Part shown: positions 1 to 9,050 of the stretch, piece after piece
How the letters are laid out: each line of letters opens with the position of its first letter
Position numbering within the stretch: position 1 is the first letter of the stretch
Assembly: GCA_045577415.1 (NCBI GenBank)
Contig: JAZNII010000045.1
Coordinates: 1-64,000, forward strand
DNA from: SVTX01 sp045577415
GTDB lineage: Bacteria; Bacillota; Clostridia; Oscillospirales; CAG-272
Reading direction: 5' to 3'
Length of the DNA: 64,000 nt
Program-made: the position numbers and the translations under genes
Notes under the pieces: generated by a model
Database searches by the model: none
What the model was told of the DNA's origin: nothing
The model's input: only the letters and a program-made list of their open reading frames with translations

Positions 1-780
1 GTCACGTGTGAATGCAACACCGGTACCACAGTCATCACCCATGTTACCAAATGCCATCATCTGTACATTTACTGCTGTACCCCAAGAATAGGGGATTTCG
101 TTCTGCATTCTGTAGTAGTTAGCTCTGGGGTTGTCCCAAGAACGGAATACTGCCTTAACAGCACCCATAAGCTGTTCCTTGGGGTCAGAGGGGAAGTCTG
201 TACCGATCTTTGCCTTATATTCTGCCTTGAACTGATTTGCGAGTTCCTTGAGGTCGTCAGCTGTGAGTTCAACGTCGAGCTTAACGCCCTTTTCTTCCTT
301 CATCTTATCGATGAGCTCCTCGAAGTACTTCTTTCCAACTTCCATAACGACGTCGGAGTACATCTGGATAAATCTTCTGTAGCAGTCGTATGCCCAACGG
401 GGATTGCCGGACTTCTTAGCCATAACCTCAACAACCTCTTCGTTAAGACCGAGGTTAAGGATGGTGTCCATCATACCGGGCATAGATGCACGAGCACCGG
501 AACGAACAGAAACGAGAAGGGGATTTTCGAGGTCACCGAATTTTTTGCCGGTAACTTCTTCCATCTTAACGATGTACTCCATGATTTCAGCCATGATCTC
601 GTCGTTGATCTGTCTGCCGTCCTCATAGTACTGAGTGCAAGCCTCTGTGGAAATGGTGAAGCCCTGGGGAACGGGGAGACCGATGTTGGTCATCTCTGCG
701 AGGTTCGCACCCTTACCGCCGAGGATCTCACGCATGTTTGCATTACCTTCTGTAAAGAGGTAACAATACTTCTTTGCCAT
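1..780 (-). CDS. ppdK: Pyruvate, phosphate dikinase, N-terminal part (gene runs off the window)
   Basis: The 260 visible residues are the N-terminal nucleotide-binding domain of PPDK, which interconverts ATP + Pi + pyruvate and AMP + PPi + PEP in the cytoplasm. Seen: GGKGANLAEM at residues 21-30 with the conserved Lys23, and VRSGARASMPGMMDT near residues 92-106 with the conserved Arg93. The ATG at 780 is preceded by GGAGG (790-794) at good spacing. The phosphohistidine and PEP/pyruvate domains lie outside the window. The gene is transcribed away from the HTH-pth-mfd operon. With the PPi-type phosphofructokinase at 12025 it points to PPi-linked glycolysis. Family assignment is very secure. Confidence 0.97.
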   Translation of the reverse strand, partial: MAKKYCYLFTEGNANMREILGGKGANLAEMTNIGLPVPQGFTISTEACTQYYEDGRQINDEIMAEIMEYIVKMEEVTGKKFGDLENPLLVSVRSGARASMPGMMDTILNLGLNEEVVEVMAKKSGNPRWAYDCYRRFIQMYSDVVMEVGKKYFEELIDKMKEEKGVKLDVELTADDLKELANQFKAEYKAKIGTDFPSDPKEQLMGAVKAVFRSWDNPRANYYRMQNEIPYSWGTAVNVQMMAFGNMGDDCGTGVAFTRD

Positions 781-895
781 TGGATTTGTCCTCCATATAA
801 AAATATTTTTTAAAACAACGTTTAGCTAAAATGCCGCAAAAATGGAAGTGCGGAGCTTGTCCGTACCTTTTTACGCTTTATTTTTAGCGAAATAT

Positions 896-904
896 ATTAT
901 ACCA
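896..904 (-). promoter_or_regulatory. Extended -10 promoter for ppdK
   Basis: Reading the minus strand, TGG-TATAAT forms an extended -10 about 115 bases upstream of the ppdK start. No convincing -35 lies 17 bases upstream. This would give a leader of roughly 110 bases. Confidence 0.45.
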
Positions 905-996
905 TATATTTTGAAATAATGGAAGTGCTTGATAAAAAAAGAATTGATTTGAAATGTAACTTTATTGTGAACAATTGTGCAAACGCACAAAAAGGT

Positions 997-1025
997 TTGA
1001 CAAATTCAATTTTTTATAGTATAAT
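997..1025 (+). promoter_or_regulatory. Consensus sigma-A promoter (upstream of the HTH gene)
   Basis: TTGACA (997-1002), a 17-base spacer and TATAAT (1020-1025) make a perfect consensus promoter. It is about 200 bases ahead of the HTH gene and is followed by a second perfect promoter. It either gives a long leader or drives a short non-coding transcript. Confidence 0.65.
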
Positions 1026-1172
1026 TTAGTAAAAGTTAATAAAAGAGCCGGTTTTGCGCGGTTTAGAGAGATATACACCCCCTCTCGCGTAAAAGTGGCG
1101 GTTTTTGTGTTCAAATTGTCGTTAAAACAGTTGTCGACAACTAAAATAATTGTTTACTATCGTAAATTTTTG
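1026..1172 (+). other. Leader region between two tandem promoters, with a possible hairpin
   Basis: No gene is visible in 781-1224. Between the two forward promoters lies a possible bulged hairpin: CGCG (1057-1060) and AGAG (65-68 of that block) pair with CTCT (1082-1085) and CGCG (1086-1089). No U-tract follows, so it is not a clear terminator. The downstream half carries TTGTCG motifs. Confidence 0.35.
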
Positions 1173-1186
1173 TTGACAAATTGTCG
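1116..1186 (+). promoter_or_regulatory. Candidate operator: three TTGTCG half-sites, one a full palindrome
   Basis: TTGTCG occurs at 1116-1121, at 1131-1136 (as the perfect palindrome TTGTCGACAA, 1131-1140) and at 1181-1186. The last copy sits between the -35 and -10 of the promoter for the HTH gene at 1225. This arrangement is expected of an autoregulated repressor. The link to the HTH protein is inference. Confidence 0.4.
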
Positions 1187-1201
1187 TATTTGTGGTATAA
1201 T
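1173..1201 (+). promoter_or_regulatory. Consensus sigma-A promoter with extended -10
   Basis: TTGACA (1173-1178), a 17-base spacer and TATAAT (1196-1201), with TGG directly before the -10. The predicted start is near 1208, just ahead of the ribosome binding site of the HTH gene. It probably drives the HTH-pth-mfd-lipoprotein operon. Confidence 0.85.
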
Positions 1202-1224
1202 TGAAGCAGAAAGGCGGTGGACGT

Positions 1225-1833
1225 ATGTATATTGATTACAGTAATCTTTGGAAATTGCTTATCGACAAAGGTATGACGAGATCGGATCTCATTGAATTGA
1301 CGGGAATAAGCTCCCGAGTGCTGGCGAAGCTATCTAAAAACGAAACCGTGACCACTGATACCATAGCCAGAATATGCACAGCGCTTAATTGTGACGTGGG
1401 TGATATTATGGAGTGCGTCAGCGAAGATAAAATGTCAGTCTACACACGTTATAGAAAGCTTGGTAGGATCGAGGAGGAAAGTGAGACGTTCAAGGTTGTC
1501 CGCTTTACGTTGAACGGTCAAAAATGCACCGTTTATGAATCAAGAAAGACTGCTAATGGCGGCACCGTTATAAGATGCGGTAAGGAAGGGACGGTGCTGT
1601 GGGAAGAGCCTAATCGTGCAGGGCATATTAGATTGGCACCTATCGTAAGTGTGCTTGTCAAGCCCATGCGGAAAAAAGACGAAATAGTTATTGTTTTGAT
1701 AAAAGGAAAGCCGAATCATATTGCCGGACTTGATGAGAACGGATTCGTGTCAAGCAGAAATACTTTAAAAAAAGACACCGATATTTATGTTATGAGTGAA
1801 GCAGCATTTAAAGTTTTTGAGTTGAATAGATAA
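1225..1833 (+). CDS. Cro/C1-type HTH transcriptional regulator with C-terminal extension
   Basis: 202-residue protein. Residues 1-65 form a Cro/C1-type helix-turn-helix of the compact YozG-like kind: LWKLLIDKGMTRSDLIELTG, then a recognition helix around SSRVLAKLSKNE, ending in CTALNCDVGDIME. The remaining ~135 residues match nothing I recognise and could be a ligand or partner domain. The ATG at 1225 is chosen over an in-frame TTG at 1201 because the predicted transcript begins after 1201 and AGGCGGTGG lies at 1211-1219. It is 16 bases from pth, so it is probably co-transcribed with it. TTGTCG motifs in its promoter suggest autoregulation (inference). Regulon unknown. Confidence 0.8.
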   Translation: MYIDYSNLWKLLIDKGMTRSDLIELTGISSRVLAKLSKNETVTTDTIARICTALNCDVGDIMECVSEDKMSVYTRYRKLGRIEEESETFKVVRFTLNGQKCTVYESRKTANGGTVIRCGKEGTVLWEEPNRAGHIRLAPIVSVLVKPMRKKDEIVIVLIKGKPNHIAGLDENGFVSSRNTLKKDTDIYVMSEAAFKVFELNR

Positions 1834-1849
1834 ACAGAAAGGAAAAAAG

Positions 1850-2488
1850 ATGTCCAACATTTTCGATATTTTTAAAAAGATAGAAAAAGAGCGCGACGAC
1901 AAGGCGCTCGTACCCATCACGCACCTTGTGGTGGGTCTCGGCAACCCCGGTGACAAGTATTTTTATACGAGACACAACGCAGGATTTCTTGCGATGGACT
2001 ACATCTCGCAGAAGTGCGGGGCGACGGTCAACCGCTCGAAGTTCAAGGCTCTTGTGGGCGAGGCTACCATCGCGGGTAAGCGAGTTTTGCTGATAAAGCC
2101 CCAGACCTTTATGAACGCTTCGGGCGAGGCGGTCAGAGAGGCGATGGCTTTTTACAAAATTCCGATTGAAAACGTTATCGTGCTTTCCGACGACGTAAAT
2201 CTTGACGTAGGAAGAATGAGAGTGCGTAAAAGCGGCTCTGACGGAGGACAAAAAGGACTCCGCTCGATCATCACGCTGACCTCGTCCGATAACTTTCCGA
2301 GAATCCGCTTCGGCGTTGGAAAAAAGCCTCATCCCGACTACGATATGGCGGATTGGGTGCTTGGAAACCTCTCCGACGAGGATAAAAAGATGATATTCGA
2401 TTGCTTCGTCACGGGATACGAGGGACTTGAAAAGCTTCTCGTCGGCGACGTCGACGGAGCGATGCAGATCTGTAATTCAAAAAAGTAA
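1850..2488 (+). CDS. pth: Peptidyl-tRNA hydrolase
   Basis: 212 residues. Pth hydrolyses peptidyl-tRNA released by ribosome drop-off and recycles the tRNA. Seen: GLGNPG with Asn32, RHNAGF with catalytic His42, FMNASGE with Asn89, and SDD with Asp114, all matching the family's active site. Two features are unusual. There is an N-terminal extension of about 22 residues before the usual start of the fold. The common GGHNG motif reads GGQKG here, so a substrate-contacting His-Asn pair is changed. The start has AAAGGA upstream. The order pth-mfd-PrsA-like is common in Clostridia. Assignment secure. Confidence 0.96.
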   Translation: MSNIFDIFKKIEKERDDKALVPITHLVVGLGNPGDKYFYTRHNAGFLAMDYISQKCGATVNRSKFKALVGEATIAGKRVLLIKPQTFMNASGEAVREAMAFYKIPIENVIVLSDDVNLDVGRMRVRKSGSDGGQKGLRSIITLTSSDNFPRIRFGVGKKPHPDYDMADWVLGNLSDEDKKMIFDCFVTGYEGLEKLLVGDVDGAMQICNSKK

Positions 2489-2490
2489 TT

Positions 2491-5400
2491 ATGTCAAACA
2501 TCTTAACAACCCCAATGCGCGCGGACAGGGAGTACGTACAGCTCCTTGAGACCGTGCAAAAATGCTTTCGAGATAAATCTTTGCCCATCCTTGCAAGCGG
2601 ACTTTCGGGCGGCTCTGCCGACGCGCTGACCACCTGCCTGCTTGAGGACACGAAGGATAGAAGAAAGCACCCCGCTCTCATCGTCTGCCCCGAGGAAAAG
2701 GAGTGTCAGAGACTGAGGCGCGACCTTGAGCAGTTCGGTCTCCGCTCGGCGTTCTTCGTGGCGCGAGACCTTACGTTTTATAATATAACCGCCTCCCATG
2801 AGTTTGAGCATGAGAGGCTTAAAGTCTTGTCGGGGCTGCTCTCGGGTGACCTTGACGCGGTCATCACCACTCCCGACGTGGCTCTCGGCTACACCGTCCC
2901 TCCCGAGGTGCTGAAAAGGAATATCATTGGCATCGATTTCGACACACGCATCGAGCCCGCCGACCTTGCGAAAAAGCTTGTGGCGGCAGGTTACTCACGC
3001 GTTGATATGGTCGAGGTCTCGGGTCAGTTCGCTCTTCGCGGCGGCATCGTTGACGTGTTTCCGCCAAACGGCACATTCGTCTGTGCCGACGGAGAGACGC
3101 GCGTGGGCAGCTTCCCTTTGCGTATCGAATTTTTCGACGATGAGATCGACCGTATGGGCATTTTTGATGCCGATACTCAAAGACTTTCACAGAATGTGGA
3201 AAGTGCCGAGTTCGCGCCTGCGAGAGAGATGCTTGTTTCCGCCGAGGCGCGCGAGGGAATAGAGAAGGCTATAAGAGAAAGATACAAAAAGTCAAGCGAC
3301 GAAAAAGTCTGCGAGGTGCTGACCCGTGAGCTTGCCGCTCTTTCGGGCGACCTTGCCGACGTGGGATTTCTCGACAAATATTCGGTCCTCGTCTACCCTG
3401 AAAGGTGTTGTCTCCTCGACTATTTCGACGAAAAATCTCTCGTTATCATCCGCTCTACGGCCGCGGTCAATGACCGATTGAAAGCCGAAAAATGGCATGA
3501 AAATGAGAATATAAAAGAGCTTATCGAGGGCGGTACTATCTCTGCAAAATATGCGGAGTATTCCAAACCGGAGGACTATCTTGATTATTTTTGCGACAAA
3601 AACGTCACCGTCCATCTTAACTCACTGTCGGGCGGACTTTCAGGCAAGCGGCTTTCGGGAATGTTTGGTTTCCGAACGAGGCAACCCGTGACGTACGTTG
3701 AAAACCTCAACCTGCTCTGCGAGGACCTCGTCACCTATCAGCACGGCGGCTATAAGGTCATTATAATGACCGAAAACGAGACCGCCGCAAACAATCTTGC
3801 GGGTCTTCTCCGCGACACCGATTTTACCCCCGTAGTTTCGTCGGGCGAGATTGCCGATGCCTCGGAGCTGAAGGAGAAGATCGTATATATTACCTGGAAA
3901 AAGTCGATAGGCGGCTACGAGCTTATCACACCGAGGATCGCCGTTATCTCCACGGAAGGAGGGCGAAGCTCGGGCGGTCTCCACGCATCGGGATCAAAGA
4001 AAAGAAGCCGCAAAAAGCGCGACGACGCAAAGGCAATTTTGTCTTATGCCGAGCTTGAGGTTGGTGACATCGTAGTCCACGAGACCTACGGTATCGGCCG
4101 CTATCTTGGTATCGAAAATATCAAGATCGACGGCGTCAGCCGCGACTATATCAGTATCCAATACGCAGGCTCGGATAAACTCTGTATGCCCGTCGAAAAG
4201 CTTGATCTCGTGTCAAAATATATCGGAGCTCACTCCGACGACGGACTTGTCAAGCTCTCCAAAATGGGCGGCGAGCAGTGGAAAAAGTCGACGGCAAGAG
4301 CCAAGGGTGCGGTCCGCGAGATGGCGAAAGACCTTATCAAGCTCTATGCCGAGAGAATGAGACGTCCCGGCTACGCCTTCGACTCTGACGACGATATGCA
4401 AAAAAGCTTTGAGGAGTCCTTTGACTACGACGAGACCGACTGTCAGCTCGATGCTATCGCCGACATAAAGCAGGATATGATGCGTTCCACGCCAATGGAC
4501 AGATTGCTTTGCGGCGACGTTGGCTACGGCAAGACCGAGGTAGCGTTCCGCGCGGCTTACAAGGCGGTGCTTTCGGGCAAGCAGGTGGCGATACTTGTGC
4601 CTACCACGATCCTTGCGCTCCAGCACTTCCAGACGGCGCAGAGCCGAATGAGAAATTTTGCCGTTAATATTGATATGATATCGCGCTTCCGCACCCCAAA
4701 GCAGGTCGAGCAATCTCTGCGCCGACTTGAAAGGGGAGACACCGACATCATCATCGGAACTCATAAATTGCTTGGCAAGGAAGTGAAATTCCACGATCTC
4801 GGTCTCCTTATCGTTGACGAGGAACAGAGATTTGGCGTGGCGCAGAAGGAAAAATTGAAGCAGTTTGGCGGCAACATCGACGTCCTGACACTTTCGGCAA
4901 CGCCTATCCCGAGAACGCTCAATATGGCTATGGGCGGTATCCGTGACATTTCGCTGCTTGACGAAGCCCCCGGCGACCGATTGCCCGTGCAGACCTACGT
5001 TCTCGAATACGACGAGCTTATTATTTTTGAAGCCATCCGCAGGGAACTGCGCCGTGGCGGTCAGGTCTTTTATATCCACAATTTCGTCGAGTCTATCGAC
5101 CGCGTTGCGGCAGAGATCTCCAAAGCAATACCCGAGGCGAGAGTGACGGTGGCTCACGGAAAGATGGACAAGGACGAGCTTGAGGATATATGGAGCAGAA
5201 TGCTTTCGGGAGAGATAGATATTCTGGTCTGCACTACGATCATCGAAACGGGAATAGACATCCCCAACGCCAACACTCTGATAGCCGACAGATCTAACAG
5301 ATTGGGACTTTCACAGCTTCATCAGCTCAGAGGTCGCGTGGGTCGTTCCTCGCGCAGAGCTTACGCCTATTTCACCTATCCCAAGGACAGAAATCTAACC

Positions 5401-6075
5401 GAGATCGCCCAAAAGAGGCTTGAAGCGATCAAGGAATACGCCGAGTTTGGCGCGGGATTCAGAATTGCCTTGCGCGACATGGAGATACGCGGCGCTGGCA
5501 ACATTCTCGGAGCGGAGCAGCACGGTCACCTTGAGGCGATCGGATACGATCTTTACATCAAGCTCTTGAACGACGCGGTGCTTGAAGAAAAGGGAGAGAA
5601 GCCGAAGGAGAGAGGCGAGTGCGTGGTCAGCTTCGCTCACGACGCTTATATTCCCGAAAAATACGTCCGTTATCCCGGTCAGCGAATGACGCTCTATAAG
5701 AGAATTGCCTTGATCCGCAATCAGTACGATGCCGACGACATCGCCGACGAGCTGCTCGACCGTTTCGGCGAGATGCCCGATGCGGTAGATAACCTTTTGC
5801 GCGTGGCGCTTATCCGCGCTATGGCAGAAGAGATAGGATTCAGACAGATCACCGAAATGAACGGAGAGATAAGATTTTATCAGACCGCACCCAATATGGA
5901 CGTGTTCCGTGAGCTTGCGTTTATCACGGGAGGCAGACTCCGTGTCAATATGGGTTCGGGAGAGAGCTTCGGCGTACTGAAACTTAAGCAAAATGAGAGA
6001 TCTCTTGTAATAGTTTACAGAATGTTTGAAAAATATCTTGAAACTGTACAAAATGAGGAAAAAGATTTCGAATAA
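2491..6075 (+). CDS. mfd: Transcription-repair coupling factor Mfd
   Basis: 1194 residues, normal for Mfd. It removes RNA polymerase stalled at DNA lesions and recruits UvrA. Domain order seen: UvrB-like N-terminal region (about 1-400), an RNA polymerase-interacting domain (VGDIVVHETYGIGRY, near residue 520), the RecG-like superfamily 2 translocase with Walker A GDVGYGKT (675-682, Lys681) and DEEQ box (776-779), the QLRGRVGRS motif VI region, and the C-terminal regulatory domain with IRGAGNILGAEQHG before it. It starts 2 bases after the pth stop with no strong ribosome binding site, which suggests translational coupling. Assignment secure. Confidence 0.97.
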   Translation: MSNILTTPMRADREYVQLLETVQKCFRDKSLPILASGLSGGSADALTTCLLEDTKDRRKHPALIVCPEEKECQRLRRDLEQFGLRSAFFVARDLTFYNITASHEFEHERLKVLSGLLSGDLDAVITTPDVALGYTVPPEVLKRNIIGIDFDTRIEPADLAKKLVAAGYSRVDMVEVSGQFALRGGIVDVFPPNGTFVCADGETRVGSFPLRIEFFDDEIDRMGIFDADTQRLSQNVESAEFAPAREMLVSAEAREGIEKAIRERYKKSSDEKVCEVLTRELAALSGDLADVGFLDKYSVLVYPERCCLLDYFDEKSLVIIRSTAAVNDRLKAEKWHENENIKELIEGGTISAKYAEYSKPEDYLDYFCDKNVTVHLNSLSGGLSGKRLSGMFGFRTRQPVTYVENLNLLCEDLVTYQHGGYKVIIMTENETAANNLAGLLRDTDFTPVVSSGEIADASELKEKIVYITWKKSIGGYELITPRIAVISTEGGRSSGGLHASGSKKRSRKKRDDAKAILSYAELEVGDIVVHETYGIGRYLGIENIKIDGVSRDYISIQYAGSDKLCMPVEKLDLVSKYIGAHSDDGLVKLSKMGGEQWKKSTARAKGAVREMAKDLIKLYAERMRRPGYAFDSDDDMQKSFEESFDYDETDCQLDAIADIKQDMMRSTPMDRLLCGDVGYGKTEVAFRAAYKAVLSGKQVAILVPTTILALQHFQTAQSRMRNFAVNIDMISRFRTPKQVEQSLRRLERGDTDIIIGTHKLLGKEVKFHDLGLLIVDEEQRFGVAQKEKLKQFGGNIDVLTLSATPIPRTLNMAMGGIRDISLLDEAPGDRLPVQTYVLEYDELIIFEAIRRELRRGGQVFYIHNFVESIDRVAAEISKAIPEARVTVAHGKMDKDELEDIWSRMLSGEIDILVCTTIIETGIDIPNANTLIADRSNRLGLSQLHQLRGRVGRSSRRAYAYFTYPKDRNLTEIAQKRLEAIKEYAEFGAGFRIALRDMEIRGAGNILGAEQHGHLEAIGYDLYIKLLNDAVLEEKGEKPKERGECVVSFAHDAYIPEKYVRYPGQRMTLYKRIALIRNQYDADDIADELLDRFGEMPDAVDNLLRVALIRAMAEEIGFRQITEMNGEIRFYQTAPNMDVFRELAFITGGRLRVNMGSGESFGVLKLKQNERSLVIVYRMFEKYLETVQNEEKDFE

Positions 6076-6135
6076 TTAGGTTGTATAATTAAAAGAAGCA
6101 TATTTTGTCAATATACTGCTTGAAAGGTAAAATAA

Positions 6136-7440
6136 ATGAAAAAAACCGCAAAAATTATTATACTTGCCGTTGCCATTTGTATGGTGATAGCGGCGCTTGC
6201 ATCCTGCTCGTCGGCTGGTGATAGCGTGATGACCTTGGCAGATAAGAGCATATCGGTCAACACCTATCAGCTCCTGCTTTGCAGAATGAAGGGAACTCTC
6301 GACAGCTACGGCTACGACGTGAGCAATCAGAAATTCTGGCGAACTATAATCACCGCCGACGGCACTACCTACGACGACTACTTCACCGCAAGTATTCAGG
6401 AGCAGGCGAGCCGCTACCTTATAGCCGACTATCTTTTTGACCGCAACGGTCTCGTGCTTACGGACGACCGCATCGAGACGGTAGATAAGCTTATGGACGC
6501 TTACGTCAAGCAGGCGGGGTCGAAGAACTCCCTTAACGCAAAGCTGAAGAATTACGGAGCAAACTACGATATACTCCGCGACCTTCTTATCCTTGAAACC
6601 AAGATAGATATGCTAAAGGATCACCTCTACGGAGAAAAGGGAGAGAAGATCGATACAGAGGTCAAGGAAAAGTATCTGCGCGAGAATTACGTGGCGTTCG
6701 GTCAGATCTTCTTCGCCACCTATTCCTACGTTCCCGAGGTGGACGAATTTGGTGACAGGGTCTACTATACCGACGAAAAATACACCGCGATCGCTTACGA
6801 TAAAGAGAACGGCACCACCAAAACCGACGAGTACGGCAAGGTTATAGTGGACGCGCTGAAAAATCCCAGATATTATAATAGCGAGGGTAAGATAGCCTAC
6901 GATACCGAAAAGGGCGTTGCAGGGTATCAGACCGAGACCGACAAGGACGGAAACAAGATAAAGAAGACAAATAATATGACTCCCAAGGAGATCGAGGAGC
7001 TTGCCGTCAAGGTGGACGGATACCTGAACGCTTGCGACGGAGATATCGACGTCTTTCTTGAACACGCCGAGCTTTACGGCGAGGGCGAGGGAGACGGCGA
7101 GATAATGTATCTCTATTCGGGAGCTGACTATTACGGAGCTATCGACGAGTCACTCTCTTATCTTGACGAAATTTCCGAGAACATAAAGTCGGCAGAGCTT
7201 GGTGACTGCTCGGTAGTTCAATCGGGCTACGGCTTCCACTTGGTATGCAAGTACGAGATCGAATCGGGCGCGTACGACGATGAGGAGCAGAAGGACACCT
7301 TTACCGACTTTTATCTCAACCTTATCGCCGAGATATTCGACGGGGAGTGCAAGGAGTATGAGTCTGCCGTCGTAATAAACAAGGACGCGCTTGAGTCTGC
7401 CCCCACAATGGCAGAGGTAGAGATCAACGTTCTTTACTGA
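6136..7440 (+). CDS. PrsA/SurA-like peptidyl-prolyl isomerase lipoprotein (first of a pair)
   Basis: 434 residues with a lipoprotein signal peptide: an N-terminal hydrophobic stretch ending in LASC with Cys24. The mature part has a SurA_N/PrsA-like helical region (about 30-170) and a C-terminal parvulin-like segment, LGDCSVVQSGYGFHLVCKYE, resembling the conserved end of PpiC domains. Likely an extracytoplasmic folding factor anchored in the membrane. A repetitive Tyr/Asp/Gly-rich stretch (about 200-280) interrupts the parvulin region. It is a paralogue of the next gene and follows mfd, a common Clostridia arrangement. Catalytic residues are not clearly preserved, so isomerase activity is uncertain. 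Confidence 0.8.
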   Translation: MKKTAKIIILAVAICMVIAALASCSSAGDSVMTLADKSISVNTYQLLLCRMKGTLDSYGYDVSNQKFWRTIITADGTTYDDYFTASIQEQASRYLIADYLFDRNGLVLTDDRIETVDKLMDAYVKQAGSKNSLNAKLKNYGANYDILRDLLILETKIDMLKDHLYGEKGEKIDTEVKEKYLRENYVAFGQIFFATYSYVPEVDEFGDRVYYTDEKYTAIAYDKENGTTKTDEYGKVIVDALKNPRYYNSEGKIAYDTEKGVAGYQTETDKDGNKIKKTNNMTPKEIEELAVKVDGYLNACDGDIDVFLEHAELYGEGEGDGEIMYLYSGADYYGAIDESLSYLDEISENIKSAELGDCSVVQSGYGFHLVCKYEIESGAYDDEEQKDTFTDFYLNLIAEIFDGECKEYESAVVINKDALESAPTMAEVEINVLY

Positions 7441-7469
7441 TAAAAGCTTAATGATCTAAGGAATTGAAA

Positions 7470-8807
7470 ATGAAACGATTTGAATTCAAAATGGCGGTGA
7501 TAAAGACTGCCGCAATAATACTTTCGTTAATTACCGTCCTGACTCTCCTTGCCGCTTGCGGAGAGCAAGAGCGGAAGACTGAGGCAAACACCTCCCCCAT
7601 CCTTGAATGTGACGGCGTTGAGCTGCCCCTGTTTTTCTATGAATTTATGCTTTCAAGAGTAAAGGGAGACCTTGCGAGAAATCAGAATAAGGTCACCGAT
7701 CCCGATTTCTGGTACGCAGAGATCGAGGGAGACGGCAGAACCTACGAGGAGTATTACAACGAGTACATTCTGGAGAGATGCAAGAACTATCTTGTCGCTC
7801 TGGTCATCTTCCACAAGGAGGGGCTGACCCTTCCCAAAAGCAAGCTTGCCTCAATAGACGAGGAGGTTCAGTTTTACATCGATTACGACGGCAAAGGCGA
7901 CGAGGATGCCTTCAGCGCGTCTATAAAAAAGCTTGGAGTTGATGCCGAGGCGCTTCGCCGCTGCTACATCATCGAAGCTAAGTACGAGTATCTTATGAGC
8001 TATCTTTACGGCGACGGCGAGCTTATAGGAGACACCTTGAAGGATAAATACTACAAAGAGAATTACGTGCGCTTCAAGCAAATACTTATCCGTAAGTTCA
8101 AGTACGAATTTCAGTATGACGAGCAGGGAAATCTTATGTATTTCGATCCCGATAGCGGAAAGCCTGTCTACGATGAGAAGAACGGCAGTGTCAAGTACGA
8201 TGAAAAGGGAAGCCGTATAAAGGATAGCTATGGCGTACCCATATATTACGACGAGAACGGCAAGATAATCTACGATACCCAGCGCGGAATGCCTTCCGAA
8301 AAGCTTGACGCAGACGGAAATGCGATAAGATACGACTATACAGAAGCCGAGCTTGCGGAGAGAACCGCGACCGCCGAAAGCATAGCGGCAAGCATCAAAG
8401 CGGGCGATTATGCCGCCTTTGAGAGTAAGCTCACCGAGGTGAACGCGGAGGAAATGATCTTTGAGAGCTACACTGACGGCTATTATCTTTCAAGGCTTGA
8501 GGAGGAAAACTATATCAGGTACGGATATATAAATCTTATCCTTGATGAGCTTGAAAATATGGAGATAGGCGATGTTGCGGTGGTAGAAAGCGAGGAGGGT
8601 TATCATGTCATTATGAGATACGAGCTTGAGGAGGGCAAATTTTCCGACGGTGAGTATTCCCAGTGGTTCGAAAATCTGGACGAAAAAATAATTCTCGACC
8701 TTTTCCGAGGCGAGATAGCAGAAGTGCTTCCCAATATCAAAGTAAATTCCGAAAACCTTGCCACGGCAAGATCTATTACAAGAGTTGGAATAAATTACGA
8801 TTATTGA
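7470..8807 (+). CDS. PrsA/SurA-like peptidyl-prolyl isomerase lipoprotein (second of a pair)
   Basis: 445 residues; signal peptide with lipobox LLAAC (Cys30). The ATG at 7470 is used because TAAGGA lies at 7457-7462; an upstream in-frame TTG is unlikely. It shares with its neighbour the N-terminal pattern of a short strand, FMLSRVKGDL, DFWYAEIEGDGRTYEEYYNEY, and the C-terminal parvulin-like MEIGDVAVVESEEGYHVIM. Residues about 210-300 form a striking insertion of YDE-x-G and YD-x-x-x-G repeats, reminiscent of YD/RHS repeats, placed inside the presumed PpiC domain. Probably an exported chaperone. Last gene of the operon. Confidence 0.8.
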   Translation: MKRFEFKMAVIKTAAIILSLITVLTLLAACGEQERKTEANTSPILECDGVELPLFFYEFMLSRVKGDLARNQNKVTDPDFWYAEIEGDGRTYEEYYNEYILERCKNYLVALVIFHKEGLTLPKSKLASIDEEVQFYIDYDGKGDEDAFSASIKKLGVDAEALRRCYIIEAKYEYLMSYLYGDGELIGDTLKDKYYKENYVRFKQILIRKFKYEFQYDEQGNLMYFDPDSGKPVYDEKNGSVKYDEKGSRIKDSYGVPIYYDENGKIIYDTQRGMPSEKLDADGNAIRYDYTEAELAERTATAESIAASIKAGDYAAFESKLTEVNAEEMIFESYTDGYYLSRLEEENYIRYGYINLILDELENMEIGDVAVVESEEGYHVIMRYELEEGKFSDGEYSQWFENLDEKIILDLFRGEIAEVLPNIKVNSENLATARSITRVGINYDY

Positions 8808-8825
8808 TCCAAATTAAATATGTTT

Positions 8826-8845
8826 AAAGGACGGCGCGTCCCTTT
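8826..8845 (+). terminator. Weak hairpin after the second lipoprotein gene
   Basis: GGACG (8829-8833) pairs with CGTCC (8837-8841) around a 3-base loop, flanked by AAA and CTTTC. The U-tract is poor, so termination is tentative. The rest of 8846-8965 shows nothing recognisable. Confidence 0.35.
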
Positions 8846-8965
8846 CGGTATCAGCGAAGGCTGTTACATGAGAGGTATGCGCCTCCTTTGTGTCCGTGCG
8901 GTTACGCATTGAAAAAAATGTTACAAAATAAGATTTGAAACCCACATAAAAACAAATATTTTCTG

Positions 8966-8994
8966 TTGACGAAATCCTCAATATGTGATACAAT
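8966..8994 (+). promoter_or_regulatory. Sigma-A promoter for cysE operon
   Basis: TTGACG (8966-8971), a 17-base spacer and TACAAT (8989-8994), with TGA before the -10. It lies 56 bases upstream of cysE. The leader is too short for a T-box. Confidence 0.75.
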
Positions 8995-9050
8995 TATAAT
9001 GTATAGGTATTTTTTGGGTACAGTTTACCACCTCGAACGGAGGACTATTT

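Noticed and set aside
1201..1224. TTG start of the HTH gene
   Set aside because: It overlaps the -10 of the promoter and would not be in the transcript.
9000..9050. T-box or other riboswitch before cysE
   Set aside because: The leader from the predicted start is only about 50 bases, too short for a T-box.
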